DNA from: Bacteroidaceae bacterium
GTDB taxonomy: Bacteria; Bacteroidota; Bacteroidia; Bacteroidales; Bacteroidaceae
DNA: 45,864 nt
Reading direction: 5' to 3'
Assembly (NCBI GenBank): GCA_017451695.1
Contig: JAFTNW010000015.1
Coordinates: 1 to 45,864 of the forward strand
The position numbers were made by a program, and so were the translations under genes. This document shows positions 32,972 to 41,429 of this stretch, piece after piece. The notes under the pieces are model-generated. The model was not told the origin of the DNA. It saw nothing but the letters and a program-made list of their open reading frames with translations, and did no database searches. Position 1 is the stretch's first letter. Every line of letters begins with the position of its first letter.

Positions 32972-34183
32972 ATGAAATCACTCCGTGAACTTTTCAGAAT
33001 AGGGCTCGGCCCTTCGAGCAGCCACACGATGGGCCCCAACAGAGCGGCAAAGACCTTTGCCGAGCGTTGCCCTAATGTGGATAATTACCGAGTAACTCTT
33101 TACGGCAGCCTCGCAGCCACAGGTGAGGGGCACATGACCGATAAGGCTATAATAGAGGTACTTGAACCCATTGCACCGCTTGAATTAGTGTGGCAGCCCA
33201 CCACCTTCCTCCCCTTCCACCCCAACGGAATGAAATTCGAGGGCATAAAAGGTGGTAAAACCATTGACGAGTGGATTATATACAGCGTGGGCGGCGGCGA
33301 GCTTGCCAACGAAGAGACAAAGAAGAGCGAGGCCGACATTTACCCCCTGACCACTGCGCATGAGATTATGGATTGGTGCGACGAAACAGGTTGCACATTT
33401 TGGGAGTATGTGGAACGCTACGAAGGCCCCGAGATATGGGATTATCTTGCCGAGGTGTGGAACACCATGCAAAGCACCATAAGACGAGGCCTTGAACACG
33501 AAGGAGTGCTCCCCGGCGGGCTTGGCATACAGCGCAAGGCCGGACTTTACTTGCTTAAATCGCGCTCATACAGCGCATCGGTTGCAAGCAAAGCCAAGAT
33601 ATATGCATACGCCCTTGCCACATCGGAGGAGAACGCCAGCGGTACAACCATTGTAACAGCACCCACATGCGGGTCATGTGGAGTATTGCCCGCGGTGCTC
33701 TACCACCTGTCGCAGTCGCACGAAAACAGTGAGGCCCGTATTCTGCGCGCTCTTGCAACTGCAGGCCTTTTTGGAAATATTGCCAAGGAGCACGCATCAA
33801 TTTCGGGAGCCGATGTGGGATGCCAGGGCGAGGTGGGCGTAGCCTGTGCCATGGCGGCAGCTGCAGCCTGCCAGCTGTTCGGTGGAACAATAAACCAAAT
33901 AGAGTATGCAGCAGAAATGGGCCTGGAACACCACCTGGGCCTCACATGCGACCCACTCTGCGGCCTTGTGCAAGTGCCCTGCATAGAGCGTAACGCCATT
34001 GCCGCCTCGCGCGCTTTGGATGCCTGCACCTACGCAGCCCTCTCCGACGGCAAGCACAAAATTGATTTCGACCGCATAGTGGAGGTAATGAAAGAGACCG
34101 GGCACGACATTCCCAGCCTATACAAAGAGACTTCAACAGGCGGCATTGCAAAGATAGATGTAACCAAGCGTCGCAAAGGATAA
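32972..34183 (+). CDS. sdaA: L-serine ammonia-lyase (iron-sulfur, single-chain)
   Basis: 403 aa. Converts L-serine to pyruvate and ammonia. The N-terminal beta domain begins 'ELFRIGLGPSSSHTMGP', the diagnostic start of this family. The alpha domain has the cluster-binding cysteines in 'APTCGSCGVLPA' and 'TCDPLCGLVQVPCIERN', plus 'GGTINQIEYAAEMGLEHHLG'. Both domains are on one chain, as in E. coli SdaA. It fits the amino-acid catabolism seen elsewhere in the window (tdh/kbl, asparaginase). Own promoter; the thioredoxin gene starts 25 nt downstream, so co-transcription is possible. Confidence 0.95.
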   Translation: MKSLRELFRIGLGPSSSHTMGPNRAAKTFAERCPNVDNYRVTLYGSLAATGEGHMTDKAIIEVLEPIAPLELVWQPTTFLPFHPNGMKFEGIKGGKTIDEWIIYSVGGGELANEETKKSEADIYPLTTAHEIMDWCDETGCTFWEYVERYEGPEIWDYLAEVWNTMQSTIRRGLEHEGVLPGGLGIQRKAGLYLLKSRSYSASVASKAKIYAYALATSEENASGTTIVTAPTCGSCGVLPAVLYHLSQSHENSEARILRALATAGLFGNIAKEHASISGADVGCQGEVGVACAMAAAAACQLFGGTINQIEYAAEMGLEHHLGLTCDPLCGLVQVPCIERNAIAASRALDACTYAALSDGKHKIDFDRIVEVMKETGHDIPSLYKETSTGGIAKIDVTKRRKG

Positions 34184-34208
34184 ACCCATAAACCTAATAG
34201 ATAACAAT

Positions 34209-34679
34209 ATGAAAAAGGGATTTTTTATTTTAACATTATTGCTTGTATGCGCTGTGCTTTCATTTGCATGCAACAATAACAACAAGGAAACCGAAGGAAA
34301 CACCATATATTTGACAAAGGCCGAATTTCTGAAAAAGGTTGTTAATTACGAGAACAACGTAAACGAGTGGAAATATTTGGGCGAGAAACCCGCCATCATA
34401 GATTTTTATGCCGATTGGTGCGGCCCCTGCCGCAAATTGTCGCCGCTATTGGAGGAGATAGCGGCAGAGCACAAGGACGATATAATTATATATAAGGTAA
34501 ACGTGGACAAAGAACCCGACTTGGCTACTGCTTTTGGAATACGTTCGCTCCCCACCCTGTTCTTTGTGCCCATGCAAGGCAACCCAAGCGTTGTTGAGGG
34601 ATTCCTGCCCAAAGAGGAGCTATACAAGGCAATAAACGCAACAATATTAAAAAAAGAGCAACAAGCAAAACAGCAATAA
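34209..34679 (+). CDS. Thioredoxin-fold lipoprotein
   Basis: 156 aa. Lipoprotein signal with lipobox SFAC (C21), then a thioredoxin domain (about 35-150) with the redox site W70-C71-G-P-C74 and the cis-proline in 'IRSLPTLFFV'. It is therefore an extracytoplasmic disulfide-active thioredoxin, probably periplasmic. It lies between sdaA (25 nt upstream) and prmA (6 nt downstream), and probably shares a transcript with prmA. Confidence 0.9.
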   Translation: MKKGFFILTLLLVCAVLSFACNNNNKETEGNTIYLTKAEFLKKVVNYENNVNEWKYLGEKPAIIDFYADWCGPCRKLSPLLEEIAAEHKDDIIIYKVNVDKEPDLATAFGIRSLPTLFFVPMQGNPSVVEGFLPKEELYKAINATILKKEQQAKQQ

Positions 34680-34685
34680 AAAACG

Positions 34686-35534
34686 ATGAACGACTATACA
34701 AAAGTTACATTCAAGGTAACGCCCGCCGACGAGGTGGCAACCGACATTCTCGCAGCCCTGCTTGCCGACGATGGTTTTGAGAGTTTTGTACCCGAAGAGA
34801 ACGGAATGACCGCTTATGCCCCACAAGGTATGTTCGATGCCGACAAACTCAAAAGCACGGTGGACAACTTTCCATTGGAGGGGTACGAGATAACCTACTC
34901 CACAGAGTTGATTGAGGGCGAGGATTGGAATGCCGAGTGGGAGAAGAACTATTTTCAACCTATAATTGTAGATGACCGCTGCGTTATACACAGTACGTTC
35001 CACACCGATGTCCCAAAGGCCGAATATGAGATTCTCATTGATCCCAAGATGGCGTTTGGCACAGGGTACCACCAAACAACATGCCACATGATACGCGCCA
35101 TTCTTGCGAGCGACATGCAGGGCAAAAAGGTGCTCGACATGGGCTGCGGTACTGCTATTCTTGCCATACTTGCCAAGAAACATGGAGCAGGGCATGTGGT
35201 GGCCATTGATATCGATGAATTTGCCTACGAGAACGCCCTTGAAAATATTGTTATCAACAACACACCCGATATTGAGGTGCGCTTGGGCGGAGCCGATGCC
35301 ATAAAAACAGAGGATTCCTTTGACTTTGTTATAGCTAACATAAACCGCAACATACTGCTGGCCGATATGAAATACTACGCCGCAGCGATGCACAAAGGCT
35401 CGGAAATCTTTATGAGCGGGTTTTACAGCGAGGATATGGATGTTCTGAGAGAAGAGGCCGCCAGGCATGGCTTGCGGTTCCGCGGTTTCGCCGAAAACAA
35501 TAATTGGACAATGATGAAATTTGTAAAAGAATAA
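34686..35534 (+). CDS. prmA: Ribosomal protein L11 methyltransferase
   Basis: 282-aa SAM-dependent methyltransferase that trimethylates ribosomal protein L11. The N-terminal substrate-recognition domain covers about 1-95, including 'GEDWNAEWEKNYFQP'. The catalytic domain has 'PKMAFGTGYHQTTCHM', the SAM motif LDMGCGTAILAILAKK, the acidic AIDID, and 'FVIANINRNILL' (the N-I-N substrate loop). Full length. A clear terminator follows. Confidence 0.94.
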   Translation: MNDYTKVTFKVTPADEVATDILAALLADDGFESFVPEENGMTAYAPQGMFDADKLKSTVDNFPLEGYEITYSTELIEGEDWNAEWEKNYFQPIIVDDRCVIHSTFHTDVPKAEYEILIDPKMAFGTGYHQTTCHMIRAILASDMQGKKVLDMGCGTAILAILAKKHGAGHVVAIDIDEFAYENALENIVINNTPDIEVRLGGADAIKTEDSFDFVIANINRNILLADMKYYAAAMHKGSEIFMSGFYSEDMDVLREEAARHGLRFRGFAENNNWTMMKFVKE

Positions 35535-35539
35535 TATTT

Positions 35540-35573
35540 AATGGGTGGTTGCATACAAAGACCACCCATTTTT
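35540..35573 (+). terminator. Rho-independent terminator after prmA
   Basis: 10-bp perfect stem (35540-35549 and 35561-35570) with an 11-nt loop and T5. Confidence 0.85.
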
Positions 35574-35605
35574 GTTATTCTTTACAAGAAGATAAATTAT
35601 AATCT

Positions 35606-35893
35606 ATGGAACAGAACGGAATATATGAGATTTGTGCATACGTAGGCAGCATTGCCATGATATTGGGATATCTGCCGCAGGCTATTCAAACCATACGCAC
35701 ACGCAACACCGACGGCATATCACTGCCGGCCTTTTTGATGATGGCTGTGGGTGCATTCTGCTTTATGTTACAGGGCTTTATACACAAGCCCGATGTTATT
35801 TGGTCCATTGCCATAACAAACCTCGTAACATCGGTATGCAGCGCAATAGTATTTGCAATAAAAATGTATAACGACTATTTCAAGAAGAGATAG
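35606..35893 (+). CDS. SemiSWEET-type sugar transporter (PQ-loop)
   Basis: 95 aa with three membrane helices (about 9-27, 40-59, 66-86), the bacterial half-SWEET that works as a dimer. The PQ-loop motif is in 'GYLPQAIQTIRTRNTDGIS', with Pro-Gln at about 24-25. Members move sucrose or glucose down a gradient; the substrate here is unknown. The stop codon abuts the convergent stop of the BASS transporter (35894) with no spacer and no hairpin. Confidence 0.9.
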   Translation: MEQNGIYEICAYVGSIAMILGYLPQAIQTIRTRNTDGISLPAFLMMAVGAFCFMLQGFIHKPDVIWSIAITNLVTSVCSAIVFAIKMYNDYFKKR

Positions 35894-36835
35894 TTACTTT
35901 CCCTCAATGCGCGAACTATATATACGCGCCACTATCGCACCGCTTATATTGTGCCACACACTGAAAATAGCCCCGGGAATGGCTGCCAATGGGAAGGCTG
36001 CAAAGTGCATGGTTGCCAACGACGAGGCGAGGCCGCTGTTCTGCATTCCCACCTCAATGGATATTGCAGCACGTTTATGCATGGGAAGGCGGCACAACAA
36101 ACCGGCCATGTAACCAAGCATCAGACCACCGATATTGTGCAAGGCCACCACAAGAATAATGAGCACACCACTGCCAAGCAGCCTTTCGGCAGTGTGAGAA
36201 ACGATTATTGCCACTACCACAGCTATAACAAGCGAAGAGAATGCCGGCAGATATGGCAACACCCTTTCGGTGAAACGCGGCATGAGTTTCTGCACAAGGA
36301 AACCGCCTAAAATGGGAGCTATCACAACATAAACAATAGAGAGCAACATACCTGCCGCATCGACATCCACAAATGTACCGGCAAGCAACAGAGTGAGCAA
36401 TGGTGTGAGGAGCGGAGCAAGCAGGGTGGATACGGCGGTCATCCCGACGGAGAGGGCCAAATCGCCCTTGGCCAGATAGGTTATTACGTTCGATGCGGTA
36501 CCACCCGGGCAACAGCCCACAAGAATAACGCCAAGAGCGAGGTCGGCAGGCAGAGCGAACAGTTTTACCAACAACAACGCCAGCAAGGGCATGGCTGCAA
36601 ACTGCGCTATGCAACCAATGAGTATATCCAACGGACGGCTCAACACCACACGGAAATCATCGAGGCTCAGTGTGAGCCCCATGCCGAACATTATGACACC
36701 AAGCATGGGATTTATGGCTCGCATCTCTATGTGGTTGCACACTCCCGGGAAGGCAAGCGAGAAGAGCGCGGCAAGCAACACCACAAGCCCTATCCAACGG
36801 GCGATAAAATCACTGATTCTCTTAATCGTTGTCAT
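35894..36835 (-). CDS. BASS/SBF family sodium-dependent transporter
   Basis: 313 aa with about ten membrane helices. Family landmarks: 'INPMLGVIMFGMGLTLSLDDF', the crossover motif 'VGCCPGGTASNVITYLAKGDLALS', and 'EVGMQNSGLASSLA' with the sodium-site glutamate and Gln-Asn. Related proteins carry bile acids, pantothenate, pyruvate or other organic anions; specificity cannot be read. It lies 18 nt downstream of the DUF2130 gene, so it is probably the second gene of that operon. Confidence 0.9.
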   Translation of the reverse strand: MTTIKRISDFIARWIGLVVLLAALFSLAFPGVCNHIEMRAINPMLGVIMFGMGLTLSLDDFRVVLSRPLDILIGCIAQFAAMPLLALLLVKLFALPADLALGVILVGCCPGGTASNVITYLAKGDLALSVGMTAVSTLLAPLLTPLLTLLLAGTFVDVDAAGMLLSIVYVVIAPILGGFLVQKLMPRFTERVLPYLPAFSSLVIAVVVAIIVSHTAERLLGSGVLIILVVALHNIGGLMLGYMAGLLCRLPMHKRAAISIEVGMQNSGLASSLATMHFAAFPLAAIPGAIFSVWHNISGAIVARIYSSRIEGK

Positions 36836-36853
36836 CGGTTTTCAAAGAATGGA

Positions 36854-38218
36854 TTATGCATTATCGGCAGGCTGCTGCAACGCGCGTGCATCATCGAATT
36901 TCTGCTTCATTGTGGGATTGTTACGCGTGAGTCTCTTTATAGTAAGATCCTGGGCCTTATCATTGGCAAGACGCAGATTGTTTTCGGAACCTATAAGAGC
37001 ATCCTTTATCTTCTGAAGATGGGCAATGGACTTGTCTATCTCCTCTATGGCAGTGCGGAACTTATCGCTCGCAATGCGATAATTCCTGCCAAACTTATCC
37101 TGGAAATCAAGCAAAGCATTCTCGAAATTCGTTACATCCACCTCTTTATTCTGCGCCAATATAAGCTGTTTTTTATATTCGAGGCTCTTTTTGGATGTCT
37201 GCACCAATAGTGTTATCAACGGAATGAAGAATTGCGGGCGAATGACATACATCTTGGGATACTTGTACGAAACATCCACAATGCCGCCATTGTATAGCTC
37301 GTTGTCGGGTTCCAAAAGAGATACCAGCACAGCAAACTCGCACCCCTTCTTGCGACGGTCGTCGTCGAGTTTCTTAAAGAAATCCTCGTTTCTGTGCTTG
37401 GTGGCTGTGGTATCCATCTCGTTCTTCATTTCAAACATTATGGATACATACTCTATTCCGTCTTCGTAATCGCGAAAGATAAAATCACCCTTCGTGCCAT
37501 CGGCTGCATCGTTATCCTTCTCAAAATAGGCGTTTGGCATCATGGGGCGGAGCATTTGATTGAATTGTGTGGAGCAGTGGATTTCCAAAGTCTCGCCCAC
37601 CATCTTGGTACTCATGCGGGTTTTAAGATCCTTGTAATAATCCACAAGTTCCTGCTTGTTGCGCAGCTCTATTTGATGTTGTTTTATCAGGTCGGCCTCA
37701 TGAATCTGTGCGCGACTCTTTTCAAGCTCGGCATCGGATTTCAAACGGGCAATCTCGGCCTCCTTTGCCTGCATGGCTTGCTGTGCCTTGCCACGCTCCT
37801 CCATCAAGGCCATCTGCAATTTAGACTCATATTGCTGAACAGAGAATTTCAATTCTGTAATGCGTTTTTCAAGTTCGGCCATCGCCACATTTTTCTCCGA
37901 CTCCTTCTGCGACTCTATGCTTTGCAGGCGGTTTTTAAGGAGAACAATCTCATTATCCTTCTCGCCCTTTATACGCCCTATTTCGGCAACCTTCTCGCCA
38001 ATCTCCAAATCCTTTTGCGACAACTGTTGCTGGAATTTTTGCGCAGCCTTGGTGGCAGCCAACTCCTGCTCGGCTTTGTGGCGGGAGTCCAATTCGTTCA
38101 TTCGGCGTTCCACCTCGGCATCGAATTCCGCATTTTTCACCTGGCTGACAATAGAGGCATAATCGGCCTCGTCTATTGTAAACAAATTACCACATTTGGG
38201 ACACTTGAGTTCTTTCAT
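36854..38218 (-). CDS. DUF2130 coiled-coil protein with a PD-(D/E)xK-like core
   Basis: 454 aa from ATG 38218. The open frame reaches 38299, but that extension crosses the terminator of the tRNA gene. The N-terminus carries a CPKC zinc-knuckle-like pair (C6, C9). Residues about 40-210 are a long coiled coil ([38 protein letters not shown]). The C-terminal domain shows D245 (KGDFIF) and E263-M-K265 (FEMKNEMD), spaced as in PD-(D/E)xK nucleases, which recalls RmuC. No activity is established for DUF2130. Upstream of the BASS gene by 18 nt. Confidence 0.85.
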   Translation of the reverse strand: MKELKCPKCGNLFTIDEADYASIVSQVKNAEFDAEVERRMNELDSRHKAEQELAATKAAQKFQQQLSQKDLEIGEKVAEIGRIKGEKDNEIVLLKNRLQSIESQKESEKNVAMAELEKRITELKFSVQQYESKLQMALMEERGKAQQAMQAKEAEIARLKSDAELEKSRAQIHEADLIKQHQIELRNKQELVDYYKDLKTRMSTKMVGETLEIHCSTQFNQMLRPMMPNAYFEKDNDAADGTKGDFIFRDYEDGIEYVSIMFEMKNEMDTTATKHRNEDFFKKLDDDRRKKGCEFAVLVSLLEPDNELYNGGIVDVSYKYPKMYVIRPQFFIPLITLLVQTSKKSLEYKKQLILAQNKEVDVTNFENALLDFQDKFGRNYRIASDKFRTAIEEIDKSIAHLQKIKDALIGSENNLRLANDKAQDLTIKRLTRNNPTMKQKFDDARALQQPADNA

Positions 38219-38282
38219 ATAAGTACCTGAATTATCACTTTTTACTTTGCACACAACGCCAATGACTTTGTGAAAAAAGAAA

Positions 38283-38310
38283 AACGATGAAGATTGCAAC
38301 CTTCATCGTT
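38283..38310 (-). terminator. Terminator of the tRNA-Lys gene
   Basis: 10-bp stem (38283-38292 and 38301-38310), 8-nt loop, followed on the minus strand by TTTTTCTTTTTT. It begins 5 nt after the tRNA 3' end. Confidence 0.85.
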
Positions 38311-38314
38311 CAAG

Positions 38315-38387
38315 TGATTCGCCTGGGGCTCGAACCCAGGACCCCATCCTTAAAAGGGATGTGCTCTACCTGCTGAGCTAGCGAATC
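38315..38387 (-). tRNA. tRNA-Lys (anticodon UUU)
   Basis: 73-nt cloverleaf on the minus strand. Acceptor arms GATTCGC and GCGAATC pair over 7 bp with discriminator A. D-arm TAGCTCAGCAGGTAGAGCA; anticodon stem CATCC/GGATG around loop CTTTTAA, so anticodon TTT; T-loop TTCGAGC. CCA is not encoded. It has its own consensus promoter and terminator. Confidence 0.97.
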
Positions 38388-38411
38388 TACCTAATTGCCG
38401 TTAAGCGAGTG

Positions 38412-38442
38412 CAAAGGTATGCATTTTTTTCTGTTCCGCAAA
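38412..38442 (-). promoter_or_regulatory. Promoter of tRNA-Lys
   Basis: Minus-strand TTTG (38439-38442), 19-nt spacer, TACCTTTG (38412-38419): exact Bacteroidota consensus. Start would be near 38405, 18 nt before the mature tRNA 5' end. Confidence 0.75.
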
Positions 38443-38465
38443 CAAATCTGGCGTTTTTTTTACAT

Positions 38466-39653
38466 TTATGGTGTTTTTTCTTCATTATCGGGCTCGCGAG
38501 GGTCATCTTTTTCATTTGACACAGCAAATGAGGTTGCATCTACAGCCTTTTCTATCGGGTTTTCATAATCGGGCGATGGTTCCCCGTTCAATTCATGATA
38601 GCGCTTCAAATAGCCAAGCAACAGCGTTGTAAGTGGCAGAGCAACTATCATGCCCAACATACCCAACAATTTACCCCACACCGACAGGGAGAGGAGTATG
38701 AGCGCAGGGTGGAGATTCATGCGCCGCCCCATTATACAGGGCACCAGCAGCAGGTCTTGTATTGCTTGAACGATGCACAGGACCGCAAGTGCAGCTATGA
38801 GCACCAACCAAAAATTATCGCCCGTGTTGGCTGCTTTGAGCATTGCCAAAAGTACCATAGGAAAGAGGGATACTATCTGCAAATATGGTACAAGATTGAG
38901 CACTCCTATAAACATACCGAAACCTATGGCTATGGGGAAATCTATTATTACAAAGCCAATAGAGAAAAGCACGCCCACACACAGCGCAACAAGTGCCTGA
39001 CCACGGAAATATTGGTTCATGCCATATACAAGGTCGCTCGACAACTTGCCCGCGGTTGCACGCCAACGCACGGGGAGATACAGGGGCCATTCGTCGGACA
39101 GGCGTTCGTAATCAAGCAATATAAAGAACATATATAGCAGTGTGATGAAAGCACCAAAGAGCTGTGCCACAACATTTACCGTACCCACCAACAACGTCTG
39201 TGCACGGTGCGCAAGTTCACCGATGACATCCTGCACTCCCGCACTGCTCAAGAGATTCAGCAAGCCCTCGTCGCGAGCGAAATTGCGTAAATATTCGGCA
39301 GCAACAGGCGGAATTGTGGGATTCTTTATATTATTGCCAAGAAAAGCCACGGCAATCTCCTTAAATTGCGCAAACTCGTCAAGTAGCGATGGAATAACCA
39401 GCATTATTGCCGCTGTTATGATTAACAGCACAAAGAGCATCACCGCCACAATGGAGAGCATGCGATACTTGAAACGCATTTTATACTGCACAAAGCATAC
39501 CATGGGATAGAGCAGATAGGCAAACAACCATGCCACGGCAAACGGAAGCAGCACACTGCTCAAACTGTTCAATACAAAATAGGATATTGCCATAACCAGC
39601 ATTATCAGCACTATACGCAGGAAACGGCCAAGTGTAACCTCTTGATATTTCAT
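38466..39653 (-). CDS. AI-2E family transporter (TqsA/PerM-like permease)
   Basis: 395 aa with about eight membrane helices: pairs at about 10-50 and 65-90, a helical soluble segment at about 95-150, then helices to about 350. 'LLDYERLSDEW', 'YFRGQALVALCVGVLFSIGF' and 'GLNLVPYLQ'-type 'GVLNLVPYLQIVSLFP' are family landmarks, as is 'GRRMNLHPALILLSL'. The acidic, proline-rich C-terminal 45 residues are cytoplasmic and unstructured. Named for autoinducer-2 export, but other members carry sodium/proton or small metabolites. No hairpin separates it from the downstream tRNA-Lys promoter. Confidence 0.88.
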   Translation of the reverse strand: MKYQEVTLGRFLRIVLIMLVMAISYFVLNSLSSVLLPFAVAWLFAYLLYPMVCFVQYKMRFKYRMLSIVAVMLFVLLIITAAIMLVIPSLLDEFAQFKEIAVAFLGNNIKNPTIPPVAAEYLRNFARDEGLLNLLSSAGVQDVIGELAHRAQTLLVGTVNVVAQLFGAFITLLYMFFILLDYERLSDEWPLYLPVRWRATAGKLSSDLVYGMNQYFRGQALVALCVGVLFSIGFVIIDFPIAIGFGMFIGVLNLVPYLQIVSLFPMVLLAMLKAANTGDNFWLVLIAALAVLCIVQAIQDLLLVPCIMGRRMNLHPALILLSLSVWGKLLGMLGMIVALPLTTLLLGYLKRYHELNGEPSPDYENPIEKAVDATSFAVSNEKDDPREPDNEEKTP

Positions 39654-39672
39654 TATTATTATTTTATTTTTG

Positions 39673-39680
39673 CGAAGATA
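39673..39680 (-). promoter_or_regulatory. -7 element of the AI-2E family gene
   Basis: TATCTTCG on the minus strand, 20 nt before ATG 39653; no clear -33 element. Confidence 0.45.
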
Positions 39681-39785
39681 ATGATTGTTTTCACAAAAAG
39701 ATGTGTTGAGACAAGAGTTTTACACCTGCTTATCTGTTTTTTACAATTATTGGGGATTTTTATTGTAAAAAAGGAGCAACACTAT

Positions 39786-39827
39786 ACTATAAAAGGCAGG
39801 GTGCTGCGGCACCCTGCCTTTTATAGT
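39786..39827. terminator. Terminator after thymidine kinase
   Basis: Perfect 19-bp stem (39786-39804 and 39809-39827), loop TGCG. It lies 14 nt beyond the tdk stop on the minus strand. Confidence 0.87.
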
Positions 39828-39841
39828 GTGTTTTCTCTATT

Positions 39842-40447
39842 TTATTCGTTGGCAGAACCTTCCATCTCGGCAAGAGCAGCATAATAGCACTCGCGACACA
39901 GTGGCTCATACTCGGTCATTTCACCAAGCAGCACCTGCTTGTCGCCCGCCACCTTGCGGTGCGACACATAGGCAAGGTTGCCGCACTTAACACAAATGGC
40001 ATGTACCTTTGTAACCTCGTCGGCTATGGACATAAGGGCAGGCATGGGACCGAAGGGGGTGCAACGGAAATCCATATCGAGGCCGGCAATGATTACGCGC
40101 GTGCCACGGCGGGCAAGTTCGTTACACACATCTACCAAACCATTATCAAAGAATTGTGCCTCGTCGATACCCACCACATCAACATCGGTAGCAAGCAGCA
40201 GAATGCTTGCCGATGATTCAATGGGAGTGGACAATATGTGATTACTATCGTGCGACACAACCTCTTCCTCGGAGTAGCGTGTGTCTATGACGGGCTTGAA
40301 AATTTCCACCTTTTGATGCGCGAAATTGGCGCGTTTCAAGCGGCGGATAAGTTCCTCGGTCTTTCCCGAAAACATTGAGCCGCAAATAACCTCTATACGT
40401 CCGCGGCGCGACATCTCCATTTGATTGAATTCTGAGAATCGGTTCAT
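39842..40447 (-). CDS. tdk: Thymidine kinase (type II)
   Basis: 201 aa. Phosphorylates thymidine to dTMP in nucleoside salvage. Walker A loop in '[15 protein letters not shown]', 'IDEAQFF' (Walker B-like with catalytic Glu), '[14 protein letters not shown]', and zinc-binding cysteine pairs in CVKCGN and CREC. The start may be Met1, Met10 or Met12, since the conserved part begins near residue 17; the predicted transcript start (about 40477) allows all of them. Single-gene unit with a consensus promoter. Confidence 0.95.
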   Translation of the reverse strand: MNRFSEFNQMEMSRRGRIEVICGSMFSGKTEELIRRLKRANFAHQKVEIFKPVIDTRYSEEEVVSHDSNHILSTPIESSASILLLATDVDVVGIDEAQFFDNGLVDVCNELARRGTRVIIAGLDMDFRCTPFGPMPALMSIADEVTKVHAICVKCGNLAYVSHRKVAGDKQVLLGEMTEYEPLCRECYYAALAEMEGSANE

Positions 40448-40483
40448 TATCGTGTATTTCTGTTTATTGTTACTGTTGCTTTG

Positions 40484-40514
40484 CGAAGATAGCTAAAGAG
40501 CCAACAAAAACAAA
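40484..40514 (-). promoter_or_regulatory. Promoter of tdk
   Basis: Minus-strand TTTG (40511-40514), 19-nt spacer, TATCTTCG (40484-40491). Shows that the TATCTTCG variant is used with a standard -33 element here. Confidence 0.7.
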
Positions 40515-40636
40515 AGCCGCGCACAACAAGTTATCAACAGGTGAAATATTATTTAACATCGGTATCACCGATTATTAATAAACAAATAAATTGTTAAAAT
40601 TAAGATAAAGTACATTGCAATATGCTTATTTATATC

Positions 40637-40644
40637 TATTTTCG
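40637..40644 (+). promoter_or_regulatory. -7 element of rsmI
   Basis: TATTTTCG, 26 nt before ATG 40670, with a weak ATTG 20 nt upstream. It lies inside the longest open frame (from 40622), so that earlier ATG is not the start. Confidence 0.5.
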
Positions 40645-40669
40645 CATAAGGAAACAGAAAAATCAAGCT

Positions 40670-41368
40670 ATGGGCATATTGTATGTGGTTCCTACCCCCG
40701 TAGGGAACCTTGAAGATATTACACTGCGAGCCATAAGAATACTTAAAGAGGCCGATTTTGTGCTTGCCGAGGATACGCGTACATCGGGCAAACTGCTTAA
40801 ACATCTGGAAATTCAGGTGCCGATGTATTCGCACCACAAGTTCAATGAGCACCAGACGGTAAAGCCTCTTGTGGAGCGCATACAGAACAGCGAACATCAT
40901 GTTGCACTTATCTCGGATGCGGGAACACCGGCCATTTCGGACCCGGGTTTTCTATTGGTGCGCGAGTGTGTAAAGAACGGTGTGGAGGTGCAGTGTCTCC
41001 CTGGTGCCACAGCCTTTGTACCGGCGCTTGTGAGTTCGGCCCTGCCATCAGAGAAATTTGTATTCGAAGGGTTCCTCCCACAAAAAAAAGGAAGACAGAC
41101 ACGCCTCAATTTCTTGAAGGACGAGCAACGCACGATAATATTCTACGAGTCGCCCTATCGCGTGCTGAAAACACTTACCCAGCTTGCCGAATTGTTTGGC
41201 GGCGACAGGCAGGCGGCTGCTGTGCGCGAAATCTCGAAAATACACGAGGAGTGCGTGCGCGGCACGTTAAACGACCTTGTGGAACACTTTACAAAGAATG
41301 AGCCACGTGGCGAATTTGTGTTGCTTGTAGGCGGTGCCGATGAAAAAGAGAACAAGGAACGAGATTAA
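40670..41368 (+). CDS. rsmI: 16S rRNA (cytidine1402-2'-O)-methyltransferase
   Basis: 232 aa from ATG 40670, which gives the standard family start MGILYVVPTPVGNLEDIT. Tetrapyrrole-methylase fold with 'ADFVLAEDTRTSGKLL', 'HHKFNEHQ', 'LISDAGTPAISDPGFLLV', 'LPGATAFVPAL', 'FEGFLPQKKGRQ' and 'FYESPYRV', all characteristic of RsmI. It 2'-O-methylates C1402 of 16S rRNA in the decoding centre. Slightly shorter than the E. coli protein, lacking its C-terminal extension. The lipoprotein gene follows after 61 nt. Confidence 0.95.
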   Translation: MGILYVVPTPVGNLEDITLRAIRILKEADFVLAEDTRTSGKLLKHLEIQVPMYSHHKFNEHQTVKPLVERIQNSEHHVALISDAGTPAISDPGFLLVRECVKNGVEVQCLPGATAFVPALVSSALPSEKFVFEGFLPQKKGRQTRLNFLKDEQRTIIFYESPYRVLKTLTQLAELFGGDRQAAAVREISKIHEECVRGTLNDLVEHFTKNEPRGEFVLLVGGADEKENKERD

Positions 41369-41429
41369 CCACCTACACAGCAATATTGTTATATATCTGA
41401 ACATATTGAATTAAATAAATTCTACCATC

